A stretch of DNA of 14,744 nt from Nitrospinota bacterium (lineage in GTDB: Bacteria; Tectomicrobia; Entotheonellia; J063), in the NCBI GenBank assembly GCA_003696125.1, contig RFHZ01000898.1:1-14744 (forward strand), read 5' to 3'. The notes under the pieces were generated by a model. The model had not been told where the DNA came from and did not search any database. It saw only the letters and a list, made by a program, of their open reading frames with translations. Within the stretch, counting starts at the first letter, position 1. Every line of letters begins with the position of its first letter. This document shows, piece after piece, positions 1 through 6,746 of this stretch. The position numbers and the translations under genes were made by a program.

Positions 1-375
1 GTGCTGACCAGCATCAATGCGGATATGCTCAGGGAAGAGCTCAAGGTAGACCTCCCGCTGGAGCAGTACGTTGCTCACCTCGCCCGTCTTGCCCAACAGG
101 CGGGCTTAGACGGGGTGGTTGCCTCGCCCCGGGAGATCGGGCTTATCCGCCAGACCTGTGGTGCTCACTTTATCATTTTAACCCCGGGGATTCGTCCTCG
201 CTGGTCGGTCGAGCCGGATGATCAGCAGCGAGTCACCACGCCTCGCGAAGCCCTGGAACAGGGGAGTGATTATATCGTGGTCGGCCGACCGATTCTCTCC
301 GCGGCCAACCGTATCGAGGCGGCCCGGCGCATCCTGGCAGAGTTAGAGGAGGCCGATGTCTCCCGTACGAGATGA
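1..375 (+). CDS. pyrF: Orotidine 5'-phosphate decarboxylase, C-terminal part
   Basis: This is the last 124 residues of a PyrF-type protein (the family is usually about 230-240 residues); the start lies before the window. The enzyme decarboxylates OMP to UMP, the last step of de novo pyrimidine synthesis, in the cytoplasm. Family signatures seen are GVVASPREIG (substrate barrel strand), the TPGIRP phosphate-binding segment, a DDQQRV stretch followed by TPREAL, and the closing VVGRPI phosphate-binding motif. Together these are typical of bacterial OMP decarboxylase. The catalytic Asp-Lys-Asp segment would be upstream and cannot be checked. Its last 20 bases overlap the start of the GNAT gene, so the two are probably co-transcribed. 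Confidence 0.95.
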   Translation: MLTSINADMLREELKVDLPLEQYVAHLARLAQQAGLDGVVASPREIGLIRQTCGAHFIILTPGIRPRWSVEPDDQQRVTTPREALEQGSDYIVVGRPILSAANRIEAARRILAELEEADVSRTR

Positions 376-1054
376 GCCATCGACCGGGTCTCAGCCAGAG
401 GTGACCATCCGCAAGTACCGACCCGAGGATCGGGACGCGGTGCGGGCTATCTGTTGTGAAACCGGCCTGCTGGGAAACCCTGTCGATCCCTTTTTGGCCG
501 ATAGAGACCTTTTTGCCGATCTCTTTACCGCCTACTACACCGATTACGAGGCCGCGTCCTGCTGGGTGGCAGAGTGTGCAGGAGAAGTGGTCGGCTACCT
601 CCTCATCGCTGCCCATCCCCGGCGCTATGCCTGGCTGCAGCCGGTCATCGTGGGGAAAGGGGTGCTGAAAGCCTGCTGGCGTGCCCTGCGGGGAAAGTAT
701 CGCCAGAACTACCTGACCCTGCTTCGCTGGTTTCTCCGGGAAGGGAGAAAACAGGTTCCCAAAGTTCCTCCCCGCTATGCACACCTTCACTTCAACCTGC
801 TCCCTCCCTATCGCAACCGGGGTATAGGCCGGGCCTTTTATCGCATTGCCGAGTCGTATCTCCGCCAGAAAGGGTTGCCCGGGTACTACGGGCAGGTGCT
901 TTCCTCGCCGCGACGCCGGACCGAAGCGGCGTATCGACGATACGGGTTTGCCGTTTACGATAAAACCCCCTTCACCGGGTACAGGGGCTTGTACGATGAA
1001 CCGCTCACCAACATGACGGTGGTGAAGACTTTCTCGCCGGAAAAGACGACCTAA
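356..1054 (+). CDS. GNAT family N-acetyltransferase
   Basis: A 232-residue protein with the Gcn5-related N-acetyltransferase fold, expected to move an acetyl group from acetyl-CoA to an amine in the cytoplasm; the substrate cannot be read from the sequence. The acetyl-CoA pyrophosphate-binding motif is R153-N-R-G-I-G158, preceded by the beta-4 strand HLHFNLLP and followed by a long helix and an AAYRRYGF segment typical of motif B. The N-terminal half (about 15-90) carries the usual IRKYRPEDRDAVRAI opening of GNAT proteins. An inserted basic stretch (about 100-138) makes it longer than minimal GNATs. The start is well supported: GAGGAGG lies a few bases upstream, inside the end of pyrF. The strong promoter just after its stop separates it from the following operon. 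Confidence 0.9.
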   Translation: MSPVRDEPSTGSQPEVTIRKYRPEDRDAVRAICCETGLLGNPVDPFLADRDLFADLFTAYYTDYEAASCWVAECAGEVVGYLLIAAHPRRYAWLQPVIVGKGVLKACWRALRGKYRQNYLTLLRWFLREGRKQVPKVPPRYAHLHFNLLPPYRNRGIGRAFYRIAESYLRQKGLPGYYGQVLSSPRRRTEAAYRRYGFAVYDKTPFTGYRGLYDEPLTNMTVVKTFSPEKTT

Positions 1055-1059
1055 TCCTG

Positions 1060-1088
1060 TTGACAGAGGCTCTCCTTTCCGGAATAAT
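1060..1088 (+). promoter_or_regulatory. Sigma70-type promoter upstream of the SDR gene
   Basis: A perfect TTGACA -35 box (1060-1065) is followed after 17 bases by AATAAT (1083-1088), five of six matches to the -10 consensus. The A/T-rich stretch continues to 1093 (TAATATAAC), so a slightly shifted -10 is possible. It starts six bases after the GNAT stop codon and gives a leader of roughly 60 bases before the SDR start at 1160. It probably drives the packed gene run from the SDR gene to the 116-residue membrane protein gene. Confidence 0.75.
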
Positions 1089-1159
1089 ATAACGAAGGAA
1101 CAGGGTAGAGAAGGAGGCAGGGATTCTGGACCCAGAGAAGAGAGGGTGGGAGTGGAGCG

Positions 1160-1939
1160 ATGGTAGGACAAGGGAAGAGATTACAGGACAAGGTGGCTTT
1201 TATCACCGGGGCCGGAATGGGACAGGGCCGTGAGGCAGCCATTCTCTTTGCCGAGCATGGTGCGAAGGTTATCGTTGCGGATATCAATGCGGAGGCGGGG
1301 CAGGAGACGGTAGAAGAGATCAGACAGCGGTGGGGGGATGTCGCCCTCTTTGTACAGGGTGATGTGGGGGTCGAGCAGGATGTGCAGCGGATGATCGCCA
1401 CCGGTGTGCAGCGGTTTGGTCGACTCCATATCCTCTACAACAATGCCGGTGTGCTCTGGAAGGATCGGGACAGGTCGGTGACGGAGACGACGGAAGAGAA
1501 CTGGGATCGGGTGATGGCGATCAACTTAAAAGGCACCTTTTTCACCTGCAAATACGGGATTCCCGAGCTGATCAAGAGTGGGGGAGGCTCCATCATCAAT
1601 GTCGGCTCTGTCTCCGCGCTGTTGGGGTTTGAACTGCCCCAGGATGCGTACACGGCAAGCAAGGGGGCTTTGATCTCCCTGACCAAATCGCTGGCCATTC
1701 AATTTGCCAGGTACAATATCCGGGCCAATATCATCCACCCGGGAATCATCGATACGCCGATGCAGGCGAAGTACATCGCTGATCCCCAGGTGCGGGACGC
1801 CTTTATCCGCTCCATTCCTCTTCGGAGACTGGGAACGCCCCGGGATATCGCCTATCTTGCCCTGTACCTCGCTTCGGATGAGTCGTCCTACATGACCGGA
1901 GCCGAGCTGGTCATTGACGGGGGCTTTACCGCGCAGTAG
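1160..1939 (+). CDS. Short-chain dehydrogenase/reductase (classical SDR, FabG-like)
   Basis: A 259-residue cytoplasmic NAD(P)(H)-dependent oxidoreductase of the classical SDR family. The nucleotide-binding TGxxxGxG motif is T16-G-A-G-M-G-Q-G23. Asp41 at the end of beta-2 (VIVADIN) favours NAD(H) over NADP(H), as is known for the family. The NNAG motif is at 94-97, and the catalytic set is Asn122, Ser150, Tyr164 and Lys168 (YTASK). The proline-glycine loop HPGIIDTPM (193-201) and the C-terminal YMTGAELVIDGGF are classic for FabG and glucose-dehydrogenase-like SDRs. The substrate cannot be assigned; it is not placed among fatty-acid genes, so it should not be called FabG. The start follows a GGGAG site, and the next ORF begins directly after its stop. 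Confidence 0.92.
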   Translation: MVGQGKRLQDKVAFITGAGMGQGREAAILFAEHGAKVIVADINAEAGQETVEEIRQRWGDVALFVQGDVGVEQDVQRMIATGVQRFGRLHILYNNAGVLWKDRDRSVTETTEENWDRVMAINLKGTFFTCKYGIPELIKSGGGSIINVGSVSALLGFELPQDAYTASKGALISLTKSLAIQFARYNIRANIIHPGIIDTPMQAKYIADPQVRDAFIRSIPLRRLGTPRDIAYLALYLASDESSYMTGAELVIDGGFTAQ

Positions 1940-1951
1940 ATGGGAGCCAGG

Positions 1952-2116
1952 ATGACGATGCCGGAGGAGAGGTGGTACACAGGATTTTACAAATGTCCCG
2001 CCTGTGGAACGGTGGTGACTCTGGAAAGGGTCCCGGAGGAAAAGCTATACTGCGAGCAGTGCCATCTCAGATTGGAGGAGGCAGACCCTGAGGAAGAGAT
2101 TTTTGAAGAGATCTGA
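1952..2116 (+). CDS. Small zinc-ribbon protein
   Basis: A short ORF of 54 residues from the ATG at 1952 (58 if started at the ATG at 1940, which abuts the SDR stop; 52 from 1958). I prefer 1952 because GGAG (1943-1946) sits about five bases upstream of it. The sequence has two CxxC knuckles, KCPACG and YCEQCH, 16 residues apart, giving a four-cysteine zinc ribbon, and an acidic C-terminal tail rich in Glu. Such ribbons bind zinc and usually mediate protein or nucleic-acid contacts; no specific family is recognised. The stop overlaps the TTG start of the next gene by 14 bases, so it sits within a translationally coupled run. Length and composition alone would be weak evidence, but the paired CxxC motifs and tight packing support a real gene. 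Confidence 0.75.
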   Translation: MTMPEERWYTGFYKCPACGTVVTLERVPEEKLYCEQCHLRLEEADPEEEIFEEI

Positions 2117-2561
2117 GAAAGGAAGAGACAGGCATCGTTACACCGTCCTCTGGGATGCTGAATGTGGGATCTGTCTCTGGGCGGTGCGTCTCCTGCAACG
2201 GCTCGATGTGCACCAGAACCTCTCTCTGCAGTCCAACCAGGTGTTACCCCCTGAGGTGACCCGTGAGCAGGCTCAACAGTCGATTGTGGTCTGGTCAGAA
2301 CATACCCCACCCGTCTATAATGCCGAAGCCTGGGCCACCATTGCCCGAGCCCTCCCCTTTCCCCTCTCTCTCGGCTCTCTGATTCGTTTCTTCCCCTTGC
2401 GACCGCTGGTTGATCGGGCATACGCGGCGCTGTCCCAACGCCGGACCCACCTCTCGGCCTGGCTTGGACTGCAGGTGTGTCCGTACAACAGGCCGTTTCG
2501 GCCAGTTTCCCTCTCTCCTGCTGATGAGACAAAGGAGAACCTGTCCGAGGAGCAAGGATGA
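2103..2561 (+). CDS. DCC-family thiol-disulfide oxidoreductase (DUF393)
   Basis: A 152-residue protein of the DCC family, named for its conserved Asp-Cys-Cys motif. Here the motif is D18-A-E-C21-G-I-C24 following a short beta strand (YTVLW), like the CxxC active site of a thioredoxin-like fold. The family is annotated as a predicted thiol-disulfide oxidoreductase of unknown substrate. The middle region (about 68-120) has the conserved aromatic and arginine-bearing helices of the family, with [12 protein letters not shown] and a later [11 protein letters not shown] segment. There is a short hydrophilic tail after 135. The start is TTG, preceded by GAGGAAG inside the end of the zinc-ribbon gene. 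The stop overlaps the yacG start in an ATGA arrangement. Function beyond redox chemistry is not known. Confidence 0.85.
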   Translation: MKRSEKGRDRHRYTVLWDAECGICLWAVRLLQRLDVHQNLSLQSNQVLPPEVTREQAQQSIVVWSEHTPPVYNAEAWATIARALPFPLSLGSLIRFFPLRPLVDRAYAALSQRRTHLSAWLGLQVCPYNRPFRPVSLSPADETKENLSEEQG

Positions 2562-2779
2562 AGGCTCGCGTCAGGTGTCCTACATGCAAGCGCGTTATTC
2601 CCTGGGAAGAGAACCCTTTTCGCCCTTTCTGTTCAGAGCGATGTAAGCTGATCGATCTCGGTTCCTGGTTAGGGGAACGGTACCGGATCGCGGGAGAAGA
2701 GGGGTTAGTGGATGAAGAACAGGGGATGGGACGAGAGGAAGGGACCGAGGGCAATGGGGGTCCTCCTATGAAGGGATGA
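2558..2779 (+). CDS. yacG: DNA gyrase inhibitor YacG
   Basis: A 73-residue zinc protein. It has the YacG signature in order: CPTC (C7, C10), a tryptophan-containing linker, RPFCSERC (C25, C29), then the diagnostic [13 protein letters not shown] segment (about 32-44). In Escherichia coli YacG binds GyrB and inhibits gyrase; that is family knowledge, and whether this copy does so is inference. After residue 46 the tail is Glu/Gly-rich and low in complexity, as is common for the disordered C-terminal arm. The start is ATG overlapping the DCC gene stop, with AGGAGCAAGG just upstream. It lies between a DCC gene and rtcA rather than next to coaE, where it is often found. Confidence 0.93.
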   Translation: MKARVRCPTCKRVIPWEENPFRPFCSERCKLIDLGSWLGERYRIAGEEGLVDEEQGMGREEGTEGNGGPPMKG

Positions 2780-2817
2780 TGGAGAGGGCAAACCCCTGGA
2801 AAGGGAGAAGGATTGCC

Positions 2818-3894
2818 ATGATCACGATCGACGGAAGTCAGGGAGAAGGCGGGGGACAGATCCTGCGTACCACCTTGAGTCTCTCCCTCCTCACCGGTAT
2901 CCCTTTTACCATGGTGCGTATCCGGGCTGGACGGGAGAAGCCGGGCCTGCGTCCCCAGCATCTCCAGGCCATCCTGGCCTGCCAGCGGATTGCGCAGGCC
3001 CGGGTGGAGGGGGCTCGCATCGGGTCTACAGAGATCCGGTTTTGGCCGGGAAAGGTACGGGGTGGGGAGTACCGGTTTGACATCGGAACGGCCGGGGCCA
3101 CCTCCCTCCTCTTGCATACCCTCTTCCTCCCTTTGAGCTTTGCCGAAGAGGAGACGTATCTCTGGCTGCGAGGAGGAACCCATGTGCCGTGGAGCCCGAC
3201 CTATGAGTTTCTGGCGGAGTGCTGGCTCTATTTCATGCGTCGCCTGGGATTCGATCTTGACCTGCGCTTACTGCGCGCCGGCTTTTACCCGCAGGGGGGA
3301 GGCGAGATGGAGGTCTGGATCCGGCCGGTAAAACGGCTGTTTCCTCTGCAACTGCTGGAAAGGGGGGCATTGCTGAAGATCACCGGCTATTCGGCACAGG
3401 CCAACCTGAAAGAGGAGGTGGCCCTGCGACAGGCCCGTTATGGAAAACAGCTTCTCAAACAGGCAGGCTTCGAGGTGGAGATGGAAACAGCGACACTCCC
3501 CTCTCTGTCCCGCAACACCACCTTTGCCCTTACCGCCTACTTTACCCATTCCCGCTGCTGTTATACGGCATTGGGTGCACGAGGGAAGCGGGCGGAAAAG
3601 GTGGCAGAAGAAGCCTGTCAAAAACTGCTCCATTTTCTTCGACAGAACGGTGCGGTGGACGAATATATGGCCGATCAACTGATCCTCCCTCTGGCCTGGG
3701 CTGGACACGATTCCTCTTTCTCGGTTTCCACCATCACCAGCCATCTGTTAACCAATATCCACACCGTCTCTGCTTTCCTGCCGGTCAAGATCACGGTCCA
3801 GGGAGAGCTGGGGAGTGAAGGGACGGTTACCCTGACACGGGGAGAAGGAGGAAGGGAGACAGCATGCGATTTACACGGTTTCAGGTCTGGATAG
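2818..3894 (+). CDS. rtcA: RNA 3'-terminal phosphate cyclase
   Basis: A 358-residue RtcA-type enzyme, a normal length for the family. RtcA uses ATP, through a covalent histidine-AMP intermediate, to turn an RNA 3'-phosphate into a 2',3'-cyclic phosphate. The N-terminus starts with IDGSQGEGGGQILR (4-17), the most conserved family motif. GxREKPGLRPQHL (38-49), FDIGTAGAT (88-95), FYPQGGGE (156-163) and the ADQLILP stretch (285-291) follow. The nucleotidyl-accepting histidine is His309 in the TSHLLTN context, equivalent to His309 of the E. coli enzyme. I chose ATG 2818 because AAGGGAGAAGG lies about six bases upstream and the conserved core begins at once; the in-frame ATG at 2776 would add 14 non-conserved residues. 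No rtcB or rtcR is visible in the window. Confidence 0.95.
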   Translation: MITIDGSQGEGGGQILRTTLSLSLLTGIPFTMVRIRAGREKPGLRPQHLQAILACQRIAQARVEGARIGSTEIRFWPGKVRGGEYRFDIGTAGATSLLLHTLFLPLSFAEEETYLWLRGGTHVPWSPTYEFLAECWLYFMRRLGFDLDLRLLRAGFYPQGGGEMEVWIRPVKRLFPLQLLERGALLKITGYSAQANLKEEVALRQARYGKQLLKQAGFEVEMETATLPSLSRNTTFALTAYFTHSRCCYTALGARGKRAEKVAEEACQKLLHFLRQNGAVDEYMADQLILPLAWAGHDSSFSVSTITSHLLTNIHTVSAFLPVKITVQGELGSEGTVTLTRGEGGRETACDLHGFRSG

Positions 3895-4835
3895 GTCTCA
3901 TCCTCATCCTGCTCATCTTAGGAGGGACAGTTTCTGAAGCTTTTGCCAGGCGGACAGGGGGGCGTTTGGGAGGGCGCTCCGGGTTTGCCCGCTCGCGGAG
4001 TTTCGGTTCCCCCGGCCGCCTCAGCCAGCCCTTCCCCTCCGGCTCTGGCAGGCGGTACGGTGGTGTCCCTCTGGCCTCGCCTTATAGAGGATATGGTTAC
4101 GGGTACGGTTTTCCCGGATTCTTCTTCTTTGGAGGAGGGGGCGGAGGATTCTTCTCTCCTCTCCTCTTGATCTTAGCCGGGCTGGTGGTGGCCTACGTGC
4201 TGTTGAGTAGACTGGACAGGCGCCGCTATGCATCGGTAGAGACAGGAGAAAGGGGAGGAGCCCGTAGGCAGGGATCGTTTACGGTCATCAAGCTTCAACT
4301 GGCTCTTCTTCCCACTGCCCGCTTTATCCAGGAGGAATTGGACGCCCTGGCTACCCGCAGTAACACCGAAACCCCGGAGGGGCTGGCCACGCTTTTACAG
4401 GAAACGGTTATCCTCCTTTCCCGGCATCCCGAGTACTGGCGGTACGGGTATTTTGGGGTAGAGCGGGCCTCTACGCTTGATGAGGCGGAAGAGGTGTTTC
4501 AGGAGCTGGTGGCCCAGGAGCGGGCCAAGCTCTCAGAGGAGGTGATCCAGAACATCGAGGGCCGGGTCAGCCGGAGAACCGTATCTGGGGAAGAGGGAGG
4601 CGTGAACGAGTTTATCGTGGTGACGGTGATCGTAGCGACACAGAAACGACACTTTGCCACCTTACCCCATCCCTCGGCCGAGGACATTTCCCGTGTCCTC
4701 ACCAAGATGGGGGCCATCATCAGTGCCCATCTCCTCGGACTGGAGATCATCTGGACTCCGGCCCTGCCAGGAGATGTGCTGACAGAAGAGGAGTTGCTAC
4801 TCGAATATCGAGAGTTACAGAGTCTCTACCTGTAG
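3864..4835 (+). CDS. DUF1517 domain membrane protein
   Basis: A 323-residue protein. Residues 1-28 form a signal-like hydrophobic segment with a possible cleavage after AFA. Residues 29-95 are rich in Gly, Arg, Ser and aromatic residues, ending in a Gly/Phe tract. Residues 98-116 form a membrane span. Residues about 140-323 match the DUF1517 pattern: KLQLALLPTARFIQEELDAL, TPEGLATLLQETVILLSRHP, FVELVAQER-like helices, a strand FIVVTVIVAT and the closing EIIWTPALPGDVLTEEELL. DUF1517 is best known from cyanobacteria and plastids, where a plant member (FLAP1) has been linked to light acclimation; function here is unknown. No photosynthesis gene is near. It starts 31 bases inside rtcA behind a purine-rich site, so it is probably coupled to it. 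The C-terminal domain is likely cytoplasmic if the signal is cleaved. Confidence 0.85.
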   Translation: MRFTRFQVWIGLILILLILGGTVSEAFARRTGGRLGGRSGFARSRSFGSPGRLSQPFPSGSGRRYGGVPLASPYRGYGYGYGFPGFFFFGGGGGGFFSPLLLILAGLVVAYVLLSRLDRRRYASVETGERGGARRQGSFTVIKLQLALLPTARFIQEELDALATRSNTETPEGLATLLQETVILLSRHPEYWRYGYFGVERASTLDEAEEVFQELVAQERAKLSEEVIQNIEGRVSRRTVSGEEGGVNEFIVVTVIVATQKRHFATLPHPSAEDISRVLTKMGAIISAHLLGLEIIWTPALPGDVLTEEELLLEYRELQSLYL

Positions 4836-4884
4836 AAAAGGTATGCGGTGAACAGGAGTCCGGAAAAGGGAAAGGAGGGAGAGG

Positions 4885-5205
4885 ATGCAGAGAAACAGGG
4901 TGTTGTGGTTGGTGATAGGTGGGATACTCTTTTTTGCCCTGATCAGCCTGGCCGGGGAGGTGGCTCCTCCTGAGGTACCAGCACCCCGCCAGGCTCTGGC
5001 CATCAGCTGGTATAATGTCCTGGTCTCGGTCATCTACGGCCTGATCGGGATATTCTTGCTCCTGATCGGGTATTACATCTATGAACTGGTAACCCCCTTT
5101 TCGGTGAAAAAGGAGCTGCTCGAGGACCAGAATATCGCTCTCGGAGTGGTCATTGCCGCCTTTATCCTGGGAATGGCCATCATCATCGCCTCGGCGATCT
5201 TATAG
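4885..5205 (+). CDS. DUF350 domain membrane protein
   Basis: A 106-residue, very hydrophobic protein with three probable membrane segments, at about 6-25, 46-67 and 86-105. The middle of the protein has the DUF350 pattern: a span followed by YELVTPFSVKKELLEDQNIALGVV, where the charged LxEDQNxAxG stretch precedes the next span. DUF350 proteins are small inner-membrane proteins, often encoded beside other uncharacterised membrane or stress genes; no reaction is established. The ribosome binding site AAAGGAGGGAGAGG is strong. It lies 49 bases after the DUF1517 gene with no terminator between, so the two are likely co-expressed. Right after its stop begins a long inverted repeat. Confidence 0.85.
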   Translation: MQRNRVLWLVIGGILFFALISLAGEVAPPEVPAPRQALAISWYNVLVSVIYGLIGIFLLLIGYYIYELVTPFSVKKELLEDQNIALGVVIAAFILGMAIIIASAIL

Positions 5206-5317
5206 CCCCCTTTCCCGAAGGCCTGGCATGAATACAAAAGGGTAAAGAAAACCGGTGAGCCTGCCGATAGGTTGAAGAGAACGAGGGTTTAATCATGCCA
5301 GGGAAGTGAAAAGGGGG
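5206..5317 (+). repeat. Extended imperfect inverted repeat between two membrane-protein genes
   Basis: Ten bases at 5222-5231 (CCTGGCATGA) are the exact reverse complement of 5293-5302 (TCATGCCAGG). Outside them, CCCCCTTT (5206-5213) is complementary to AAAGGGGG (5310-5317), with an internal loop of 7-8 bases between the two stems. Within the 61-base centre a weak stem AACC/GGTT (5250-5253 with 5270-5273) is possible. The element starts directly after the DUF350 stop codon and its 3' arm covers most of the GGGGGAAG ribosome binding site of the next gene. It could be a structured leader RNA or processing site; it matches no riboswitch family I recognise, and there is no T-tract making it an ordinary terminator. 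Confidence 0.6.
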
Positions 5318-5321
5318 AAGT

Positions 5322-5672
5322 ATGAGGAACGAAAGGGGGCTTATCAGTTTCCAGGCGATAGTGACTATCGCGCTGGTAATCCTGGGGGTCTATCTCGCCT
5401 TTAAATTCGTTCCCCCCTGGATCAACTACTTTGCGCTCAAAGATACCATGGAACAGATCATCAAGATGCGCACCATGCTCACAGAGAGTGAGATAAAAGA
5501 GCGGGTCATAGAGGAAGCCCGGCAGTTGCATATCCCGCTGAGTGAAGAGGATATCGTCTTCGAGAAGAAGGGGAATCGGGTGACCCTGGCCGTGAACTAC
5601 GAGGTTCGCGTGCTGCTTCCCTGGGGGCTGGAGCGCGTCTTTTCCTTCTCTCCAGAGGTACATAACCCGTAA
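5322..5672 (+). CDS. Small single-span membrane protein (DUF4845-like)
   Basis: A 116-residue protein with an N-terminal membrane anchor (about 8-28) preceded by the short charged RNERG segment, then a FKFVPPWINYFALKDTMEQI stretch, an amphipathic helix and a C-terminal beta-rich part (about 75-110). The order of RGLxxF, hydrophobic span and K-x-V-P-P-x-x-x-Y-F resembles DUF4845 proteins, small anchored proteins of unknown role; similarity is by pattern only. The soluble part is probably outside the inner membrane. The start follows AAGGGGGAAG, which overlaps the inverted repeat, so its translation might respond to folding of that element. The gene ends five bases before the end of a convergent gene, leaving no room for a terminator. 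Confidence 0.75.
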   Translation: MRNERGLISFQAIVTIALVILGVYLAFKFVPPWINYFALKDTMEQIIKMRTMLTESEIKERVIEEARQLHIPLSEEDIVFEKKGNRVTLAVNYEVRVLLPWGLERVFSFSPEVHNP

Positions 5673-5677
5673 CGCTG

Positions 5678-6733
5678 TTATTCCTGGTGGGGAGAGGGAC
5701 GGAGAGATTGGGCGATCTTAAAGAGTTCTTCCTGTATCACCTCACCGACAATGGCATACACCACCCCACCTTTCTGACCACTGATCATCCGTAGCAATCC
5801 CGAATACTCGATGAGGTTCTCCTGCTCCCTCTCCTGGACCCTGTCCCTCAAAGAGGAGGTCAGGGCCGTCAGGGTAGAGGGGGGAGAAGGGGCTTTTTCC
5901 TGAAAGATGGAGAGATAGCTGAGCCCGTCGGTATAGAGGAGTTGGATGGCTTCGCTCTGGGGAGTTTGCTCTCCCTTGATATCTTCCAGCACAAATCCGG
6001 GAGGGAGATAGTGCGGGAAGAGGGGGGTGAAGCTGAGGAACTGTTGCAGATCATTCCAGGTTAACTGGTTCCGTTTCTCTGTGGCCAAGACGGTGGTGTT
6101 CTGGGGAGCCTGCAGGGTAAAGGTTTCCTGGGGGAAGTTCGGGTAGAGCGTGATGCGGGTAAAGGTCATCAACTGGAAAAGCTCTCCATTGACTCCGTAA
6201 ACTTCGACCCGTAGCGGGAAGTGGTATTCCTGGTCGACCCAGATCAGTCGCTGGGGACGGTCAGCCATGCGAGGCGTAAATTTCAACAGCAACACCTGCC
6301 GGTTGGCCAGCTCGGTCTCCCCTATCTTTTCCACTCGGTAGTTCTGGCGGATGGTCTGGAGGTTTTTGAACGGGTTGCGCTGGCGGGGAGAGAGGGGAGA
6401 CTTGATGATCAGGTGATGGGTAGGAATGTATTCCCAGCGATTCACTCCGTCTAGCAGTACGACTCCCTGCGGGTCTCCTGAGGGTAAGAGGCGCTCCCAG
6501 CGTTCAACGTTTTCCCGGAGGGCATAAACCTGAAAGGTGGAGGAGCGAGCCACAGGAGAGGAGAAGGTGATGGAAACGATGGTGCCCTGATAGGGAATGG
6601 CCGTCTGCCTCTGCTGGAGTTGCTGCAGGATCGAGGCTTCTTCCGTATCACTCAGGGCGAGAATGCCGGTATAAAGCCCATCCCAGAACAGCAGAAGGAG
6701 AGTGAGGAGAATAGCCCACTGCCTATATCGCAT
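5678..6733 (-). CDS. RseB/MucB-like sigma factor regulatory protein
   Basis: A 351-residue exported or membrane-anchored protein. An N-terminal hydrophobic segment (5-27, after RYRQ) acts as signal or anchor. Residues about 33-215 look like the LolA/RseB-type half-barrel: YQGTIVSITFS, then VERWERLLP, a WEYIPTHHLII strand, LLLKFTPRMADRPQRLIWVD and LRVEVYGVNGELFQLMTFTRI. A second domain (about 222-345) has PHYLPPGFVLEDI and a YTDGLSYLSIF strand typical of MucB/RseB C-terminal and DUF4367-like regions. In proteobacteria RseB binds the anti-sigma factor and senses mislocalised lipopolysaccharide or lipoproteins; the same role here is inference from position. It follows the anti-sigma gene by 13 bases with an AGGTG site. 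No lipobox cysteine is seen. Confidence 0.8.
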   Translation of the reverse strand: MRYRQWAILLTLLLLFWDGLYTGILALSDTEEASILQQLQQRQTAIPYQGTIVSITFSSPVARSSTFQVYALRENVERWERLLPSGDPQGVVLLDGVNRWEYIPTHHLIIKSPLSPRQRNPFKNLQTIRQNYRVEKIGETELANRQVLLLKFTPRMADRPQRLIWVDQEYHFPLRVEVYGVNGELFQLMTFTRITLYPNFPQETFTLQAPQNTTVLATEKRNQLTWNDLQQFLSFTPLFPHYLPPGFVLEDIKGEQTPQSEAIQLLYTDGLSYLSIFQEKAPSPPSTLTALTSSLRDRVQEREQENLIEYSGLLRMISGQKGGVVYAIVGEVIQEELFKIAQSLRPSPHQE

Positions 6734-6746
6734 GAGACACCTGATA

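Noticed and set aside
233-1171. 312-codon minus-strand open frame
   Set aside because: Opposite pyrF and the GNAT gene, both well supported; no recognisable domain or ribosome binding site.
1987-3183. 398-codon minus-strand open frame
   Set aside because: It lies opposite the zinc ribbon, DCC, yacG and rtcA genes, all with clear family motifs; its translation is rich in Pro, Arg, Ser and Gly with no domain, typical of a GC-rich shadow frame.
5222-5302. Known riboswitch or a miniature transposon
   Set aside because: The conserved core sequences of fluoride, cyclic-di-GMP and cobalamin riboswitches are not visible, and no target-site duplication flanks the inverted arms.
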